A stretch of DNA of 64,000 nucleotides from Paenibacillus pectinilyticus (GCF_001700435.1 NZ_LYPC01000030.1:1-64000), one strand, 5' to 3'; positions 35,094-44,225 are shown, counted from the first letter of the stretch. Notes: generated by a model from the sequence alone, not told the origin. Made by a program: numbers and translations.

Positions 35094-36664
35094 GCGTAGC
35101 AACTGTCAAAAAGCCCTCGCGTACGAAGTTTTATGCCATACTTGCGATCATGGTATTGTTCTTAATTGGCAGTATTTATCAAACCGATGCTACGTTGTCC
35201 AAATTAGTTTCGGGAACACCGGAAATTATCAAATTCATCGGAGAAATGTTTCCGCCAGACTGGGCGTTCTTTACAGATATTTGGAAGCCGATGGCACAAA
35301 CCTTGCAAATGTCCATTATTGGTACTGTAATTGGAGCCGTATTAGCATTCCCTATGGCACTTCTTGCTGCTCGTAATGTGACAACGTCACCATGGCTGTA
35401 CTATCCAGCCCGGTTTATTTTGAATTTTATCCGTACTATTCCTGACTTGCTATATGCAGCCTTATTTGCTGTTCTCGTGGGCTTCGGTCCTACCGCGGGT
35501 ACCTTAGCGTTGATTTTCTTTACCTTCGGTATTCTTTCTAAGCTTTCCTATGAATCAACAGAAGCGATTGATCCTGGTCCGCTTGAAGCGATGACTGCTG
35601 TTGGTGCCAATAAGCTGAAATTGATCCGTTTCGGTGTGTTACCCCAAATTGCGCCAACGTATCTAGCACATTTGCTGTACACATTCGAAGTGAGTATTCG
35701 TGCGTCAGCGATTCTTGGTTTGGTTGGGGCAGGCGGTATCGGCTTGCTGCTCAAAAACACACTAGATTTGTTCCGTTACGATCAATCTTGTGCCATCGTT
35801 ATTTACACGTTGCTTGTGGTTGTGATTATCGACTTAGTGAGTACACGTTTCCGTACCTTTTTGTTAAAAGGCAGTGCTAAACCGATTCCTGAAGGACGCG
35901 CACGCGCCTATAAGTACATCGGTTGGGCGGTCGTTGTTGGTTTGATCATTTGGTCCATTACAGGACTTGAATTGACAGGATTCCAACCAACAACTTGGAT
36001 TTTGACGAAGGCGATGTTCAAAGGATTATTCCACCCGGACTGGGCGTATGTGTATATTCCTGAAGGGGAAGATCTACTTCGCGGTTTGCTGGAAACCTTA
36101 TCGATTTCCTATCTAGGTAATTTCGTCTCTGCTGTTGTTTGTATTCCCTTTGCGTTCTGGGCAGCGGCGAACATGAGCCGTTTCCGTGCTGTTTCGGGCA
36201 CAGGGAAGCTGTTTTTGAGTATTGTTCGGACGATTCCAGAAATCATTATGGCGCTCATCTTTATCAAAGCCGTTGGCCCTAACGCGTACGCGGGCGTAAT
36301 GGCGCTTGGGCTGCATTCCGTGGGTATGTTAGGCAAGCTCTATGCCGAAGCCATTGAGAACATGGATATGGGGCCTACAGAGGCAATGACGGCCGTAGGT
36401 GCCAACTTCTGGCAGCGAATGTCGTTCGCCGTCATTCCGCAGGTCATCCCAGATTTCATTTCGTACACGCTGTACCGTTTTGAAATCAATGTTCGCTCGG
36501 CGACTTTGCTGGGGGTCATCGGTGCTGGAGGTATCGGGACACCGCTGATCTTCGCGCTTAATGCCAGACAGTGGCCGCGGGTAGGGATTATCCTGATTGG
36601 GATTATTATCACAGTCTCGATCATTGATTACATCTCAGGCACACTGCGTAAACGGATCGTGTAA
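35090..36664 (+). CDS. phnE: Fused double phosphonate ABC permease (PhnE1-PhnE2)
   Basis: 524 residues, about twice a normal PhnE. Each half has its own permease domain and EAA-type loop: EAIDPGPLEAMTAVGANKLKLIRFGVLPQ in the first half and EAIENMDMGPTEAMTAVGANFWQRMSFAVIPQ in the second, each followed by a GAGGIG segment. Together they would supply both halves of the membrane pore from one chain. Translation is coupled to phnC. Confidence 0.93.
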   Translation: MSVATVKKPSRTKFYAILAIMVLFLIGSIYQTDATLSKLVSGTPEIIKFIGEMFPPDWAFFTDIWKPMAQTLQMSIIGTVIGAVLAFPMALLAARNVTTSPWLYYPARFILNFIRTIPDLLYAALFAVLVGFGPTAGTLALIFFTFGILSKLSYESTEAIDPGPLEAMTAVGANKLKLIRFGVLPQIAPTYLAHLLYTFEVSIRASAILGLVGAGGIGLLLKNTLDLFRYDQSCAIVIYTLLVVVIIDLVSTRFRTFLLKGSAKPIPEGRARAYKYIGWAVVVGLIIWSITGLELTGFQPTTWILTKAMFKGLFHPDWAYVYIPEGEDLLRGLLETLSISYLGNFVSAVVCIPFAFWAAANMSRFRAVSGTGKLFLSIVRTIPEIIMALIFIKAVGPNAYAGVMALGLHSVGMLGKLYAEAIENMDMGPTEAMTAVGANFWQRMSFAVIPQVIPDFISYTLYRFEINVRSATLLGVIGAGGIGTPLIFALNARQWPRVGIILIGIIITVSIIDYISGTLRKRIV

Positions 36665-36692
36665 TGAACGTGCATCGGTCATTCGTATAAGA

Positions 36693-36736
36693 AAAGGCTG
36701 TTCCCGAGGTCATAGACCTGCAGGAGCAGCCTTTAT
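36693..36736 (+). terminator. Terminator after phnE
   Basis: AAAGGCTGTTCC and GGAGCAGCCTTT pair (one G-U) around an 18-nt partly paired loop, then TATTGTTT. Confidence 0.8.
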
Positions 36737-36772
36737 TGTTTCATTTGGGATCCATCTACGTCTGGCTTCCAA

Positions 36773-37024
36773 TTACTTCGAACAGCTTGCTCGAGCGACC
36801 AAATGGAGTGAACGATGTTCTCTGAGGCCACCATAGAGGGGCTTCTTAGTAGGTTCATCGGGTTTCATGATTTCGATTTGTTCAATGAGCCCTATAGGAA
36901 TCATAATGTTATTTATTTTGATGAGTTGAAATTCCGGATAATACTGCGAAATAACGCCTTGCAATTCATCTTTTCCACACCGGATGCGGACTTCTTTTTT
37001 TCTTGTAATCAGTACTTCGAACAT
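36773..37024 (-). CDS. Small protein of unknown function
   Basis: 83 residues from ATG 37024, which has a good ribosome site GGGGTGA 7 nt upstream. The N-terminal 55 residues look like a compact beta-rich domain (MFEVLITRKKEVRIRCGKDELQG, QLIKINNIMIPIGLIEQIEIM), followed by a charged tail. Not recognised. It lies alone between the convergent phnE and phnD genes. Confidence 0.5.
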   Translation of the reverse strand: MFEVLITRKKEVRIRCGKDELQGVISQYYPEFQLIKINNIMIPIGLIEQIEIMKPDEPTKKPLYGGLREHRSLHLVARASCSK

Positions 37025-37168
37025 CCCGATTTCACCCCACATTGATTTATGACACGGCCAACGACTTCATAAACGTTTGTTCGATATAAGTAAACGATGA
37101 GCTTGTGGACGTGCCATCTTCATAATATGCAAGGAAACTCTGTAATAGAATGTAAAATGAGAAAGAAA

Positions 37169-37213
37169 AAACCACCGCATCATGGATGTAAAGCTCATGC
37201 TGCGGTGGTTTGT
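37169..37213 (-). terminator. Terminator after phnD
   Basis: AAACCACCGCA and TGCGGTGGTTT pair around a 22-nt loop with an inner ATGAGCTT-like stem. An A run on the plus-strand left side gives the T run for minus-strand transcription. Confidence 0.85.
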
Positions 37214-37230
37214 ATGCATAGAATGGAGTC

Positions 37231-38217
37231 TTACTTCAAGCCCATTGCTTTGTTAGCTTCACGAACGATATCGAATTTCTTATCATCAGTCGTAGTATAT
37301 CCTTGATGCGTATAAACGTCAATGATGACTTGTTTGCTTGCTGGATCATTACCAAGTGCAAGGAAAGCATCTTGAATTTTCTTTTTCCAAGCCGCATCCA
37401 TATCGGAACGAACAGCAACCGTATCATTTGGAATTTTATCGGAGTACGCTAGAACTTTAGTTTGTTTAAAGATATCTGGGTAATCTTTTAACATGTTAGT
37501 ACGGATGTCTTGGAACACGCCTACAGCGTCAACTTGACCGTTAAGAAGTGCGATAACCGCTTTATCGTGACCTTGGAATTGAACGCCTGTAACGTCTTTC
37601 ACAGGATCAACGCCAGCTTGTTTCAATACTAGACCTGGGTATACGTAACCAGCTGCGGAAGTAACACCTTGCCAGCCCATTTTCTTACCTTTCAAATCAG
37701 CAACGGATTTGATTGGGGAATCCGCTTTAACAAGAATTTCGGATTTGTAGAAATCAACAAGCTCAGTTGTTGCTTTACCTGTCGCATCGTCAACGCCAAA
37801 ACGTTGTGCTTGTACAAGCAGGTCAGCCGCTTTACGATTATCATGAGCAACAACATAGTTACTTGGAGGCAAGAAGCCAACATCAACTTGTTTGGAAGCC
37901 ATAGCTTCGATTACCACGTTGTAATCCGTAGATACGGATACCTTAACTGGAATGCCAAGCTTGTCTCCAAGCAATTTCTCAAGCGGCTTTGCTTTAGCTT
38001 CAAGTGTCTCTGCATTTTGCGATGGAACGAATTGAACGCGAAGCTCTTTAGGTACAAAACCTGCTGCTGCCGCTGGTGTAGCTGTAGCCGCTGTAGTAGC
38101 TGCTGCTGTTGCTTTAGCCGTTGATGAAGCCGCTGGGGTTTCGTCTTTTTTCGCGCAGCCAACAAGTGCACCTGCAGCTACGACCATGGATAAACTTAGT
38201 ACTGTTAATTTTTTCAT
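37231..38217 (-). CDS. phnD: Phosphate/phosphonate-binding lipoprotein PhnD
   Basis: 328 residues. Signal peptide with lipobox LVGC (VVAAGALVGCAKKDE), an Ala/Thr-rich linker, then the PhnD-type periplasmic-binding fold (LRVQFVPSQNAETLEAKAKPLEKLLGDKLG, VDVGFLPPSNYV, KKMGWQGVTSAAGYVYPGLVLKQAG). It delivers the ligand to the PhnC/PhnE transporter. GGAGG lies 10 nt before the ATG. The promoter region has a tandem PhoP-box array, indicating phosphate-starvation control. Confidence 0.93.
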   Translation of the reverse strand: MKKLTVLSLSMVVAAGALVGCAKKDETPAASSTAKATAAATTAATATPAAAAGFVPKELRVQFVPSQNAETLEAKAKPLEKLLGDKLGIPVKVSVSTDYNVVIEAMASKQVDVGFLPPSNYVVAHDNRKAADLLVQAQRFGVDDATGKATTELVDFYKSEILVKADSPIKSVADLKGKKMGWQGVTSAAGYVYPGLVLKQAGVDPVKDVTGVQFQGHDKAVIALLNGQVDAVGVFQDIRTNMLKDYPDIFKQTKVLAYSDKIPNDTVAVRSDMDAAWKKKIQDAFLALGNDPASKQVIIDVYTHQGYTTTDDKKFDIVREANKAMGLK

Positions 38218-38281
38218 GTTTTTTTTGACCTCCGTTTAAATATTTACTTTTTGTCTAAGTTGTACTATAACATTATCATAA

Positions 38282-38314
38282 GAGATATGGAAGATAGTGT
38301 GAAGTATTTGTTAA
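38282..38314 (-). promoter_or_regulatory. Tandem PhoP-box array upstream of phnD
   Basis: On the minus strand TTAACA-N5-TTCACA-N5-TTCCAT-N5-TTATGA: hexamers repeated every 11 bp. The first two fit the PhoP consensus TT(A/C/T)A(C/T)A perfectly, the third partly, the fourth weakly. TATAGT lies about 6 nt further downstream as a -10 candidate. Confidence 0.75.
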
Positions 38315-38357
38315 ACTGACAAATCATATGTAAAATCTTACAAAATAAAGGAATGGA

Positions 38358-39962
38358 GTGAAGCGCTTGACGTCTTCAATTCAGCGACAGACAAGCCATA
38401 TAACCATATTAGAAACGAGCGACCTCCATGGTAATATGTTACCCATTCATTATGCGAATAATCAGCCGAATCAGGTCGGTTTAACGAAAATCGCTACGTT
38501 AATTGCGGAGGAAAGAGCGAAGGAAGCGCATGTAATTGTCATTGATAATGGCGATCTGATCCAGGGAACACCCCTCGCGTATCATCATGCGAGATTAGAT
38601 AACGAGCCGATGAACCCGATGGTGCTAGGCTTGAATTATTTGAATTATGATGGAGCTGTGCTCGGGAATCATGAATTTAATTATGGCATGGACGTGCTGC
38701 AAAAAGCGGTCAGAGAGTCCAATTTCCCTTGGATGTGTGCCAATATCGTGAGTGCCGAGACTGGTGAGCCTTTCTTTGGAAAGCCTTATCTGATCAAGGA
38801 ATTCCCAGAAGGAATTCGTGTTGCAATCTTGGGTTTGACGACCCCCTATATCCCGAATTGGGAAGACCCTAAGCATATCGCAGGTTTGCGGTTCGAGGAC
38901 CCTATCGCTACAGCACGTACATGGGTACAACGCCTCAAGGAACAAGAACAAGCAGATGTCGTTGTCGTTGCTTATCATGGCGGCTTTGAACGAGATATCG
39001 AGACTGGAGAACCTACAGAGCCATTGACGGGTGAAAACCAAGGATATCAGCTGTGTATGGAAGTGGAAGGCATTGATGTGTTACTGACAGGCCATCAGCA
39101 CAGAAGTATTGCCGGAGCGAGCATTAATGGCGTAACGATTGTTCAGCCAGGTACGGCCGGCGTTACACTTGGGAAAGTAGACATCGTGCTGGAATACGTG
39201 GAAGAGAAATGGCGTATCGCGACCAAGCAATCGTCATTGATTTCTGTAGCGAATATAATGGCGGATGAGGTGTTGATCGAGCAGATTAGCCCTTACGAGG
39301 CGAAGACACAGTTGTGGTTGGATCAGCCGATTGGTCAATTGACAGGCGATATGCTTGTAAAAGATCCGATGCAAATCCGTTTGGGAGACAATGCGCTCAT
39401 TGAGTTTATCAACAAAGTGCAGATGGAGCTTTCGGGCGCTCACATTTCCAACACGGCATTGTTCGATAACGTTTCACCAGGTTTTCCAAGTGATATTACG
39501 ATGCGTGACATCGTTTCCAACTACATTTATCCGAATACACTGAAGGTCATCCGTATTTCGGGTCAGGATATCATAGATGCGTTAGAGCAATCTGCGGAAT
39601 ATTTTGAAATTACAGATCAGGGAGAAGTTGGGGTCAGTAAATCGTTCATGGAACCGAAGCCGGCGCATTACAATTATGACATGTGGGAAGGCATCACCTA
39701 CACGCTGAACATTTCCCGCCCTGTTGGGAAACGCGTTGTACAGCTGGAATACAATGGTGAGCCTATACGTCTGCATGATTCCTTTGATGTTGTCATGAAT
39801 AATTATCGTGCAGCTGGCGGCGGCAACTATGCGATGTTCCAGGATAAGCCAGTAATCAAGGATATTCCTACCGATGTAGCGGAGCTGTTGGCCGGATATA
39901 TCATGGAAAGAGGTACGATCGAGGCTAGTGTGAACAAGAACTGGAAAGTCATTTGGGACTAG
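38358..39962 (+). CDS. 5'-nucleotidase / 2',3'-cyclic phosphodiesterase family metallophosphatase (YunD-like)
   Basis: 534 residues. N-terminal calcineurin-type phosphoesterase with DLHGN, NGDLIQGTP, GNHEFNYG, YHGGFERD and TGHQH motifs; C-terminal 5'-nucleotidase domain (GDNALIEFINK, ISGQDIIDALEQS). No clear signal peptide, so it may act in the cytoplasm like B. subtilis YunD, or the start is mis-set. GTG 38358 is used; TTG 38367 is an alternative with GGAG 8 nt upstream. It is divergent from phnD, suggesting shared phosphate-starvation control. Confidence 0.88.
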   Translation: MKRLTSSIQRQTSHITILETSDLHGNMLPIHYANNQPNQVGLTKIATLIAEERAKEAHVIVIDNGDLIQGTPLAYHHARLDNEPMNPMVLGLNYLNYDGAVLGNHEFNYGMDVLQKAVRESNFPWMCANIVSAETGEPFFGKPYLIKEFPEGIRVAILGLTTPYIPNWEDPKHIAGLRFEDPIATARTWVQRLKEQEQADVVVVAYHGGFERDIETGEPTEPLTGENQGYQLCMEVEGIDVLLTGHQHRSIAGASINGVTIVQPGTAGVTLGKVDIVLEYVEEKWRIATKQSSLISVANIMADEVLIEQISPYEAKTQLWLDQPIGQLTGDMLVKDPMQIRLGDNALIEFINKVQMELSGAHISNTALFDNVSPGFPSDITMRDIVSNYIYPNTLKVIRISGQDIIDALEQSAEYFEITDQGEVGVSKSFMEPKPAHYNYDMWEGITYTLNISRPVGKRVVQLEYNGEPIRLHDSFDVVMNNYRAAGGGNYAMFQDKPVIKDIPTDVAELLAGYIMERGTIEASVNKNWKVIWD

Positions 39963-39975
39963 CTTTTGATATAGA

Positions 39976-40034
39976 GAAAAAGCCTAACAAGAGTGAGGGA
40001 ATCATTGAATTCTCTGCTCATGTCAGGCTTTTTG
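39976..40034. terminator. Terminator between 5'-nucleotidase and the minus-strand YbjQ pair
   Basis: AAAAAGCCTAACA and TGTCAGGCTTTTT (one mismatch) enclose an inner GAGTGAGGGAAT..ATTCTCTGCTC stem; T runs on both sides. Confidence 0.8.
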
Positions 40035-40046
40035 TTGATCTGAGGG

Positions 40047-40292
40047 CTAGTATTCGCGAACGTAAGCACGATCGCCTGTTCTAGGATTGTAATAGACCCG
40101 ATAGGTTATGCCATCCTTGGGGTCAATGAAGACTTCGGTTGTATAGAGATAGCCATTCGGAGGCGTCTTTGGCGTCGCGGCACCGTTACTTTTGTAGCGT
40201 TTGTCATAAACGAAATAGCCAAGTAGAAGTAAGATAATGAAGCCAGCAATCCATAGGCCGTAGATGAGAAAAAAAGGGAGGAATCCGCTCAT
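40047..40292 (-). CDS. Small membrane protein of unknown function
   Basis: 81 residues: one N-terminal membrane helix (about residues 5-28) and a soluble, tyrosine-rich C-terminal tail (YLYTTEVFIDPKDGITYRVYYNPRTGDRAYVREY). Not recognised. It overlaps the YbjQ-family gene by 4 nt, so the two are co-translated and may interact at the membrane. Confidence 0.75.
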   Translation of the reverse strand: MSGFLPFFLIYGLWIAGFIILLLLGYFVYDKRYKSNGAATPKTPPNGYLYTTEVFIDPKDGITYRVYYNPRTGDRAYVREY

Positions 40293-40609
40293 AACCTTCG
40301 CGTTCGAACGGCCGTGCCGTAGGCGACGATTTCACTCATATTTTGACCGATATCCCCAGAATCAAAACGCATCATGACAATAGAATCAGCGCCCATAGCA
40401 GCCGCATTTTTGACCAGTCGATCCATAGCTTGCCTACGCCCATCCTCCACCATTTGGGTATATTGCGTGACTTCTCCGCCAATTAAGCCTTTCAGAGAGG
40501 CCATAATATCCCCGCCAATCCCTCTTGCTCGCACGACAACCCCAAACGTACTTCCCAAAACTTCGGTAATCTCATAACCTGCAATGTTTTCTGTGGTAAC
40601 TACAATCAT
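40289..40609 (-). CDS. YbjQ/UPF0145-family protein
   Basis: 106 residues. Matches the YbjQ family across its whole length: TTENIAGYEITEVLGSTFGVVVRARGIGGDI and AMGADSIVMMRFDSGDI. The family forms pentamers and has been suggested to bind heavy metals, but its function is not settled. AAGGAG precedes ATG 40609. First gene of the pair with the small membrane protein. Confidence 0.9.
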   Translation of the reverse strand: MIVVTTENIAGYEITEVLGSTFGVVVRARGIGGDIMASLKGLIGGEVTQYTQMVEDGRRQAMDRLVKNAAAMGADSIVMMRFDSGDIGQNMSEIVAYGTAVRTRRL

Positions 40610-40708
40610 TGTGAATCGCTCCTTCGTGTTAAAAATAGATGCTTTTCTACGGGGTAAGGATTGGATATTATTAACTTAGTACGTTAATTACTTAAGGGGG
40701 TTTCAACA

Positions 40709-41512
40709 TTGAGCGCAAGAACAACAATTGAATTATGGCCTGGTGCAACGGAGGGGAGTCTCGGTGAAAATAATCAAGGCTGTCCGAGTTTAACTTTATA
40801 CCCAGTAGAAGGAGATGGCTTGCGTGCGGCGGTCATTGTATGCCCAGGCGGCGGCTACGGCATGCGTGCTGACCATGAAGGAGAGCCGATTGCGAAGTGG
40901 CTCAATGGACTTGGCATTTCTGCCTATGTGTTGAACTATCGCGTAGCGCCATATAAACACCCCATTCCTTTGCAGGATGCTCAGCGTGCTATTCGTACGG
41001 TAAGACATCATGCCGAAGCATGGGGAGTTGATGCGAACCGCATTGGGATTCTCGGTTTTTCGGCTGGTGGACATTTGGCCGCGACAACTGGTACTCATTT
41101 TGATGGAGGAGATCTAACTGCATCCGACCCTATCGACCGTCATAGCTCCCGTCCCGATCTCATGGTGCTCTGTTATCCTGTGATTTCGTTTGGCGGACAA
41201 GGGCATCAGGGCTCACGCATCAATCTGATTGGTGAAACACCGTCCGAGGAACTGGTGAACGACCTAAGTAATGAACTTCAAGTTACAACGGATACACCGC
41301 CAACGTTTCTCTGGCATACGGCGGATGATGCAGCGGTTGCTGTTGAGAATAGTCTGCTTTTTGCAAGTGCGCTTAGTCGGAATAAGGTCCCGTTTGATCT
41401 GCATGTATTCGAGTCAGGACGCCATGGAATTGGTATCGCGGCGGATCATTCTGAAGCCTATATTTGGCCTGAAGTCTGTGCGAATTGGTTGAAAAAGCAG
41501 CGTTTTGCATGA
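40709..41512 (+). CDS. Alpha/beta-hydrolase (esterase, BD-FAE/acetylxylan-esterase-like)
   Basis: 267 residues. Oxyanion segment VCPGGGYGMRADHEGEP, nucleophile GFSAGGH, and Asp and His candidates in HTADDAAV and GRHGIGIA. Close to small cytoplasmic esterases that deacetylate sugars or xylo-oligosaccharides. TTG 40709 with AAGGGGG upstream is the best start. Its stop overlaps the pxpB start (ATGA), placing it oddly in a 5-oxoprolinase operon. Confidence 0.87.
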   Translation: MSARTTIELWPGATEGSLGENNQGCPSLTLYPVEGDGLRAAVIVCPGGGYGMRADHEGEPIAKWLNGLGISAYVLNYRVAPYKHPIPLQDAQRAIRTVRHHAEAWGVDANRIGILGFSAGGHLAATTGTHFDGGDLTASDPIDRHSSRPDLMVLCYPVISFGGQGHQGSRINLIGETPSEELVNDLSNELQVTTDTPPTFLWHTADDAAVAVENSLLFASALSRNKVPFDLHVFESGRHGIGIAADHSEAYIWPEVCANWLKKQRFA

Positions 41513-42285
41513 CCGGTCTGGCCTATGAATGCCATCCGCTCGGTGACTCGGCCATTGTCATTCGACTCGGTTCCGACATATCGGTAACGAATTTACATAG
41601 AGTTAGGCAAGTAGTGAATTATTTGGAAAATAATTGGCAAGAGGGCTTTATTGAACTTGTTGCAGCCTATACGACGATTACTATTTATTATGATGCTTTC
41701 CGTATGTATAACTATGCTTCTGATGATGTGCTAAAAAGTGGACGCTTCAATTGGAAGGCAACGTGGCTTCCCTATGATCATGTAAGGCAGTACATCGAGC
41801 AGTTATTAGATGATTATGAGAACGACGGCTTAACAGGTCAGCTAGGAGCGATCGTAGAGATTCCTGTTTGTTATGAAGCTCCTTTTGGGCCCGATTTGGA
41901 GGAAGTCGCTTCCTATCATGGGGTGAGTCAGGCTGAAATCGTGCTTAGACATGCCTCAGGCTTGTACCCGGTGTATATGATTGGTTTTGCACCGGGTTTT
42001 CCCTATTTAGGCGGATTACCGGAAGGACTTTCGACACCGAGAAAATCGGTGCCCCGCACACATATTCCTGCTGGTTCAGTGGCTATTGGCGGCGCGCAAA
42101 CGGGTATTTACCCTTTCGAAACTCCGGGTGGTTGGCAGCTCATTGGCCGAACACCTCTGCGCTTGTTTCGTCCGGATGCCGATCCTCCCTCGTTGTTAAA
42201 AGTCGGGGATCAAGTGCGTTTCGTGCCGATCACGTCCGAGCGTTATGACGTTCTAGATGAAGGGAATAGGCAATATGGGCTTTGA
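41509..42285 (+). CDS. pxpB: 5-oxoprolinase subunit B (KipI-like)
   Basis: 258 residues. Matches the PxpB/KipI family: YECHPLGDSAIVIRLG at the start and YPVYMIGFAPGFPYLGGLPEGLSTPRK near the middle, with IPAGSVAIGGAQTGIYP following. Part of the ATP-dependent PxpABC enzyme that opens 5-oxoproline to glutamate. In B. subtilis KipI also inhibits the sporulation kinase KinA. ATG 41509 overlaps the esterase stop; a TTG at 41485 is less likely. Confidence 0.93.
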   Translation: MTGLAYECHPLGDSAIVIRLGSDISVTNLHRVRQVVNYLENNWQEGFIELVAAYTTITIYYDAFRMYNYASDDVLKSGRFNWKATWLPYDHVRQYIEQLLDDYENDGLTGQLGAIVEIPVCYEAPFGPDLEEVASYHGVSQAEIVLRHASGLYPVYMIGFAPGFPYLGGLPEGLSTPRKSVPRTHIPAGSVAIGGAQTGIYPFETPGGWQLIGRTPLRLFRPDADPPSLLKVGDQVRFVPITSERYDVLDEGNRQYGL

Positions 42286-43315
42286 GGTTGTTAAACCGGG
42301 TATATTATCTACCTTGCAGGATGTAGGGCGCTATGGATATCGCAAGCACGGTGTAATTGTGTCAGGACCGATGGATCGTTTTGCTCACCGCACTGCGAAC
42401 TTGCTGGCAGCCAACACGGCGGAGGCGGCGACGTTAGAAATGACACTTCAGGGACTTTGCCTTGTTGCACATCGTGAGATGCTTATTGCAATTTGCGGAG
42501 CAGATATGGGAGCGGAAGTGGATGGCAGGTCAGCACCGCTGTGGCGACCGTTCATCATAGATGAAGGTAGTGAACTTCAATTTCGTTATGCGGTACAAGG
42601 CTGTAGAGCGTATTTGGCTGTACATGGTGGATTTAGGGCTGACCCTGTGCTCGGAAGCGGAAGTACTTACTTGCGCGCTGGCATGGGGGGATATCAGGGA
42701 AGGGCTCTGGAGGCAGGCGACGTTTTGCAGGTAGAGGATGTGGTAGCAGGTGGGTTCACTGTTGCGGAGGGGGAGCAGGAGCTTCGTTCTAAATTTGTGA
42801 GCACGAACATTCGTCCTCCCTATCAGGACAATCCGGTTATACGGATAGTTCGCGGTAGAGAAAAGGACCTTTTCACCTCAAGCAGCTGGTCGAAACTGCT
42901 GACTCAACGTTATCAGGTGACTACGCAATCGGATCGGATGGGGTATCGGTTATCGGGTGAAGCCGAGCTTGAACTTCAAGATGGCCTTTCTTTCGAAATG
43001 ATCTCAGAAGCCGTTGCGACAGGAACGATCCAAGTCCCGCAGAGTGGACAACCGATCCTGCTTATGGCGGATTGCCAAACAACGGGGGGCTATCCGCGTA
43101 TTGGACACGTGATTACAGCAGATCTTCCGCTGGTCGCTCAAGTCAAACCTGGTGGATTCCTTCGTTTTCAGGAGATTACACATCGCGAAGCGCAAGAGCA
43201 GTTGCTGTTGCAAGAGATGGATCTCAAGCTGTTGGAGGCGGGAACAAGGGCTTGGATGAGGGAGACTGGGGTTTGGATAAATAGAAAGGGGAATGGTGGA
43301 CATGCTGCGCATTGA
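42275..43315 (+). CDS. pxpC: 5-oxoprolinase subunit C (KipA-like biotin-dependent carboxyltransferase fold)
   Basis: 346 residues. PxpC/KipA family: VVKPGILSTLQDVGRYGYRKHGVIVSGPMDRFAHRTANLL and the glycine-rich PRIGHVITADLPLVAQVKPG near the end. Works with PxpA and PxpB. It starts within the pxpB end (11-nt overlap) and its own end overlaps pxpA by 14 nt, so translation of the set is coupled. Confidence 0.93.
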   Translation: MGFEVVKPGILSTLQDVGRYGYRKHGVIVSGPMDRFAHRTANLLAANTAEAATLEMTLQGLCLVAHREMLIAICGADMGAEVDGRSAPLWRPFIIDEGSELQFRYAVQGCRAYLAVHGGFRADPVLGSGSTYLRAGMGGYQGRALEAGDVLQVEDVVAGGFTVAEGEQELRSKFVSTNIRPPYQDNPVIRIVRGREKDLFTSSSWSKLLTQRYQVTTQSDRMGYRLSGEAELELQDGLSFEMISEAVATGTIQVPQSGQPILLMADCQTTGGYPRIGHVITADLPLVAQVKPGGFLRFQEITHREAQEQLLLQEMDLKLLEAGTRAWMRETGVWINRKGNGGHAAH

Positions 43316-44063
43316 TTTGAACTGTGACATGGGCGAAGGTTTTGGCGCTTATCGGTTGGGGAAGGACGCGGAGCTGCTGGACTACGTCAGCTCCGCCAAC
43401 ATCGCCTGCGGATTCCATGCAGGCGATCCTGCAACCATGCGCAGCACCGTACAGCTGTGCATGCGCAAAGGCGTTGCGATCGGGGCCCATCCGGGCCTGC
43501 CCGATCTGCAAGGCTTTGGCCGGCGCGAGATCGCGATCACGCCGGCTGAGGCTTACGAGCTGACGTTGTATCAGCTCGGGGCGCTGCAGGCGTTCGTCCA
43601 CGCCGAAGGCGGACGCCTGCAGCACGTCAAGCCGCATGGCGCGCTCTACCACATGGCTGCGAAGCGCCATGAGCTTGCGGCCGCGATTGCGGCTGCAACA
43701 GCCAGCGTCAGCACGGAGCTGACGCTGTATGGCCCGCCCGGCAGCGAACTGCTGCGGGCGGGTGCCGCCGCGGGGCTGCGAACCGCGAGCGAGGCGTTCG
43801 CGGACCGCAGCTACCAGCGGGACGGCAGCTTGACGCCCCGCGATCAGGCGGGGGCGCTCTTGGAGAGCGCCGCCGATGCTGCGGCGCAGGTGGAGCGGCT
43901 TGTCCGCGAGGGCACGGTTCTCTCCCGTGAGGGAGAGAGCCTGAGCATGCGCGCGGACACGATCTGCATCCACGGCGATGGCGTTCACGCCGTGGAGTTT
44001 GCGCGCGATATCCGCGCGCTGTTGACCAGCAGCGGCATCGCGGTCATGCCGCTTGGGACCTAG
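43302..44063 (+). CDS. pxpA: 5-oxoprolinase subunit A (LamB/YcsF family)
   Basis: 253 residues. DLNCDMGEGFG, ANIACGFHAGDPATMR, GAHPGLPDLQGFGRR and the KPHGALYH motif are diagnostic of the LamB/YcsF family. ATG 43302 is set by AAGGGG 9 nt upstream. The gene is markedly richer in G+C than pxpB and pxpC, with runs such as GCGGCCGCGATTGCGGC, and its third positions are mostly G or C. A terminator-like hairpin follows at 44107. Confidence 0.95.
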   Translation: MLRIDLNCDMGEGFGAYRLGKDAELLDYVSSANIACGFHAGDPATMRSTVQLCMRKGVAIGAHPGLPDLQGFGRREIAITPAEAYELTLYQLGALQAFVHAEGGRLQHVKPHGALYHMAAKRHELAAAIAAATASVSTELTLYGPPGSELLRAGAAAGLRTASEAFADRSYQRDGSLTPRDQAGALLESAADAAAQVERLVREGTVLSREGESLSMRADTICIHGDGVHAVEFARDIRALLTSSGIAVMPLGT

Positions 44064-44106
44064 CGACTAGCTAGGTTTTTTAACATAATAAAAGTTTATC
44101 ATTTTG

Positions 44107-44139
44107 GGTGAACCTAAGGGGTTCTCCCTTTTTCTTTTC
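44107..44139 (+). terminator. Probable terminator of the pxp operon
   Basis: GGGTGAACC and GGTTCTCCC pair (one mismatch) around TAAGG, followed by TTTTTCTTTT. Confidence 0.75.
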
Positions 44140-44225
44140 GCGGAACCAAGGACGCTGATAGGCGTTTTCTTAGAGGTATCGTCGGAACCGAAATTCTGTC
44201 GTATCTACAAAATTAAAGGGAATGT

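Noticed and set aside
37669..38124. 151-residue plus-strand frame antisense to phnD
   Set aside because: Cys/Ser-rich string from the complement of the Ala/Thr linker; phnD is clearly the gene.
43224..43988. 254-residue minus-strand open frame over pxpA
   Set aside because: Antisense shadow caused by high GC; pxpA motifs on the plus strand are unambiguous.
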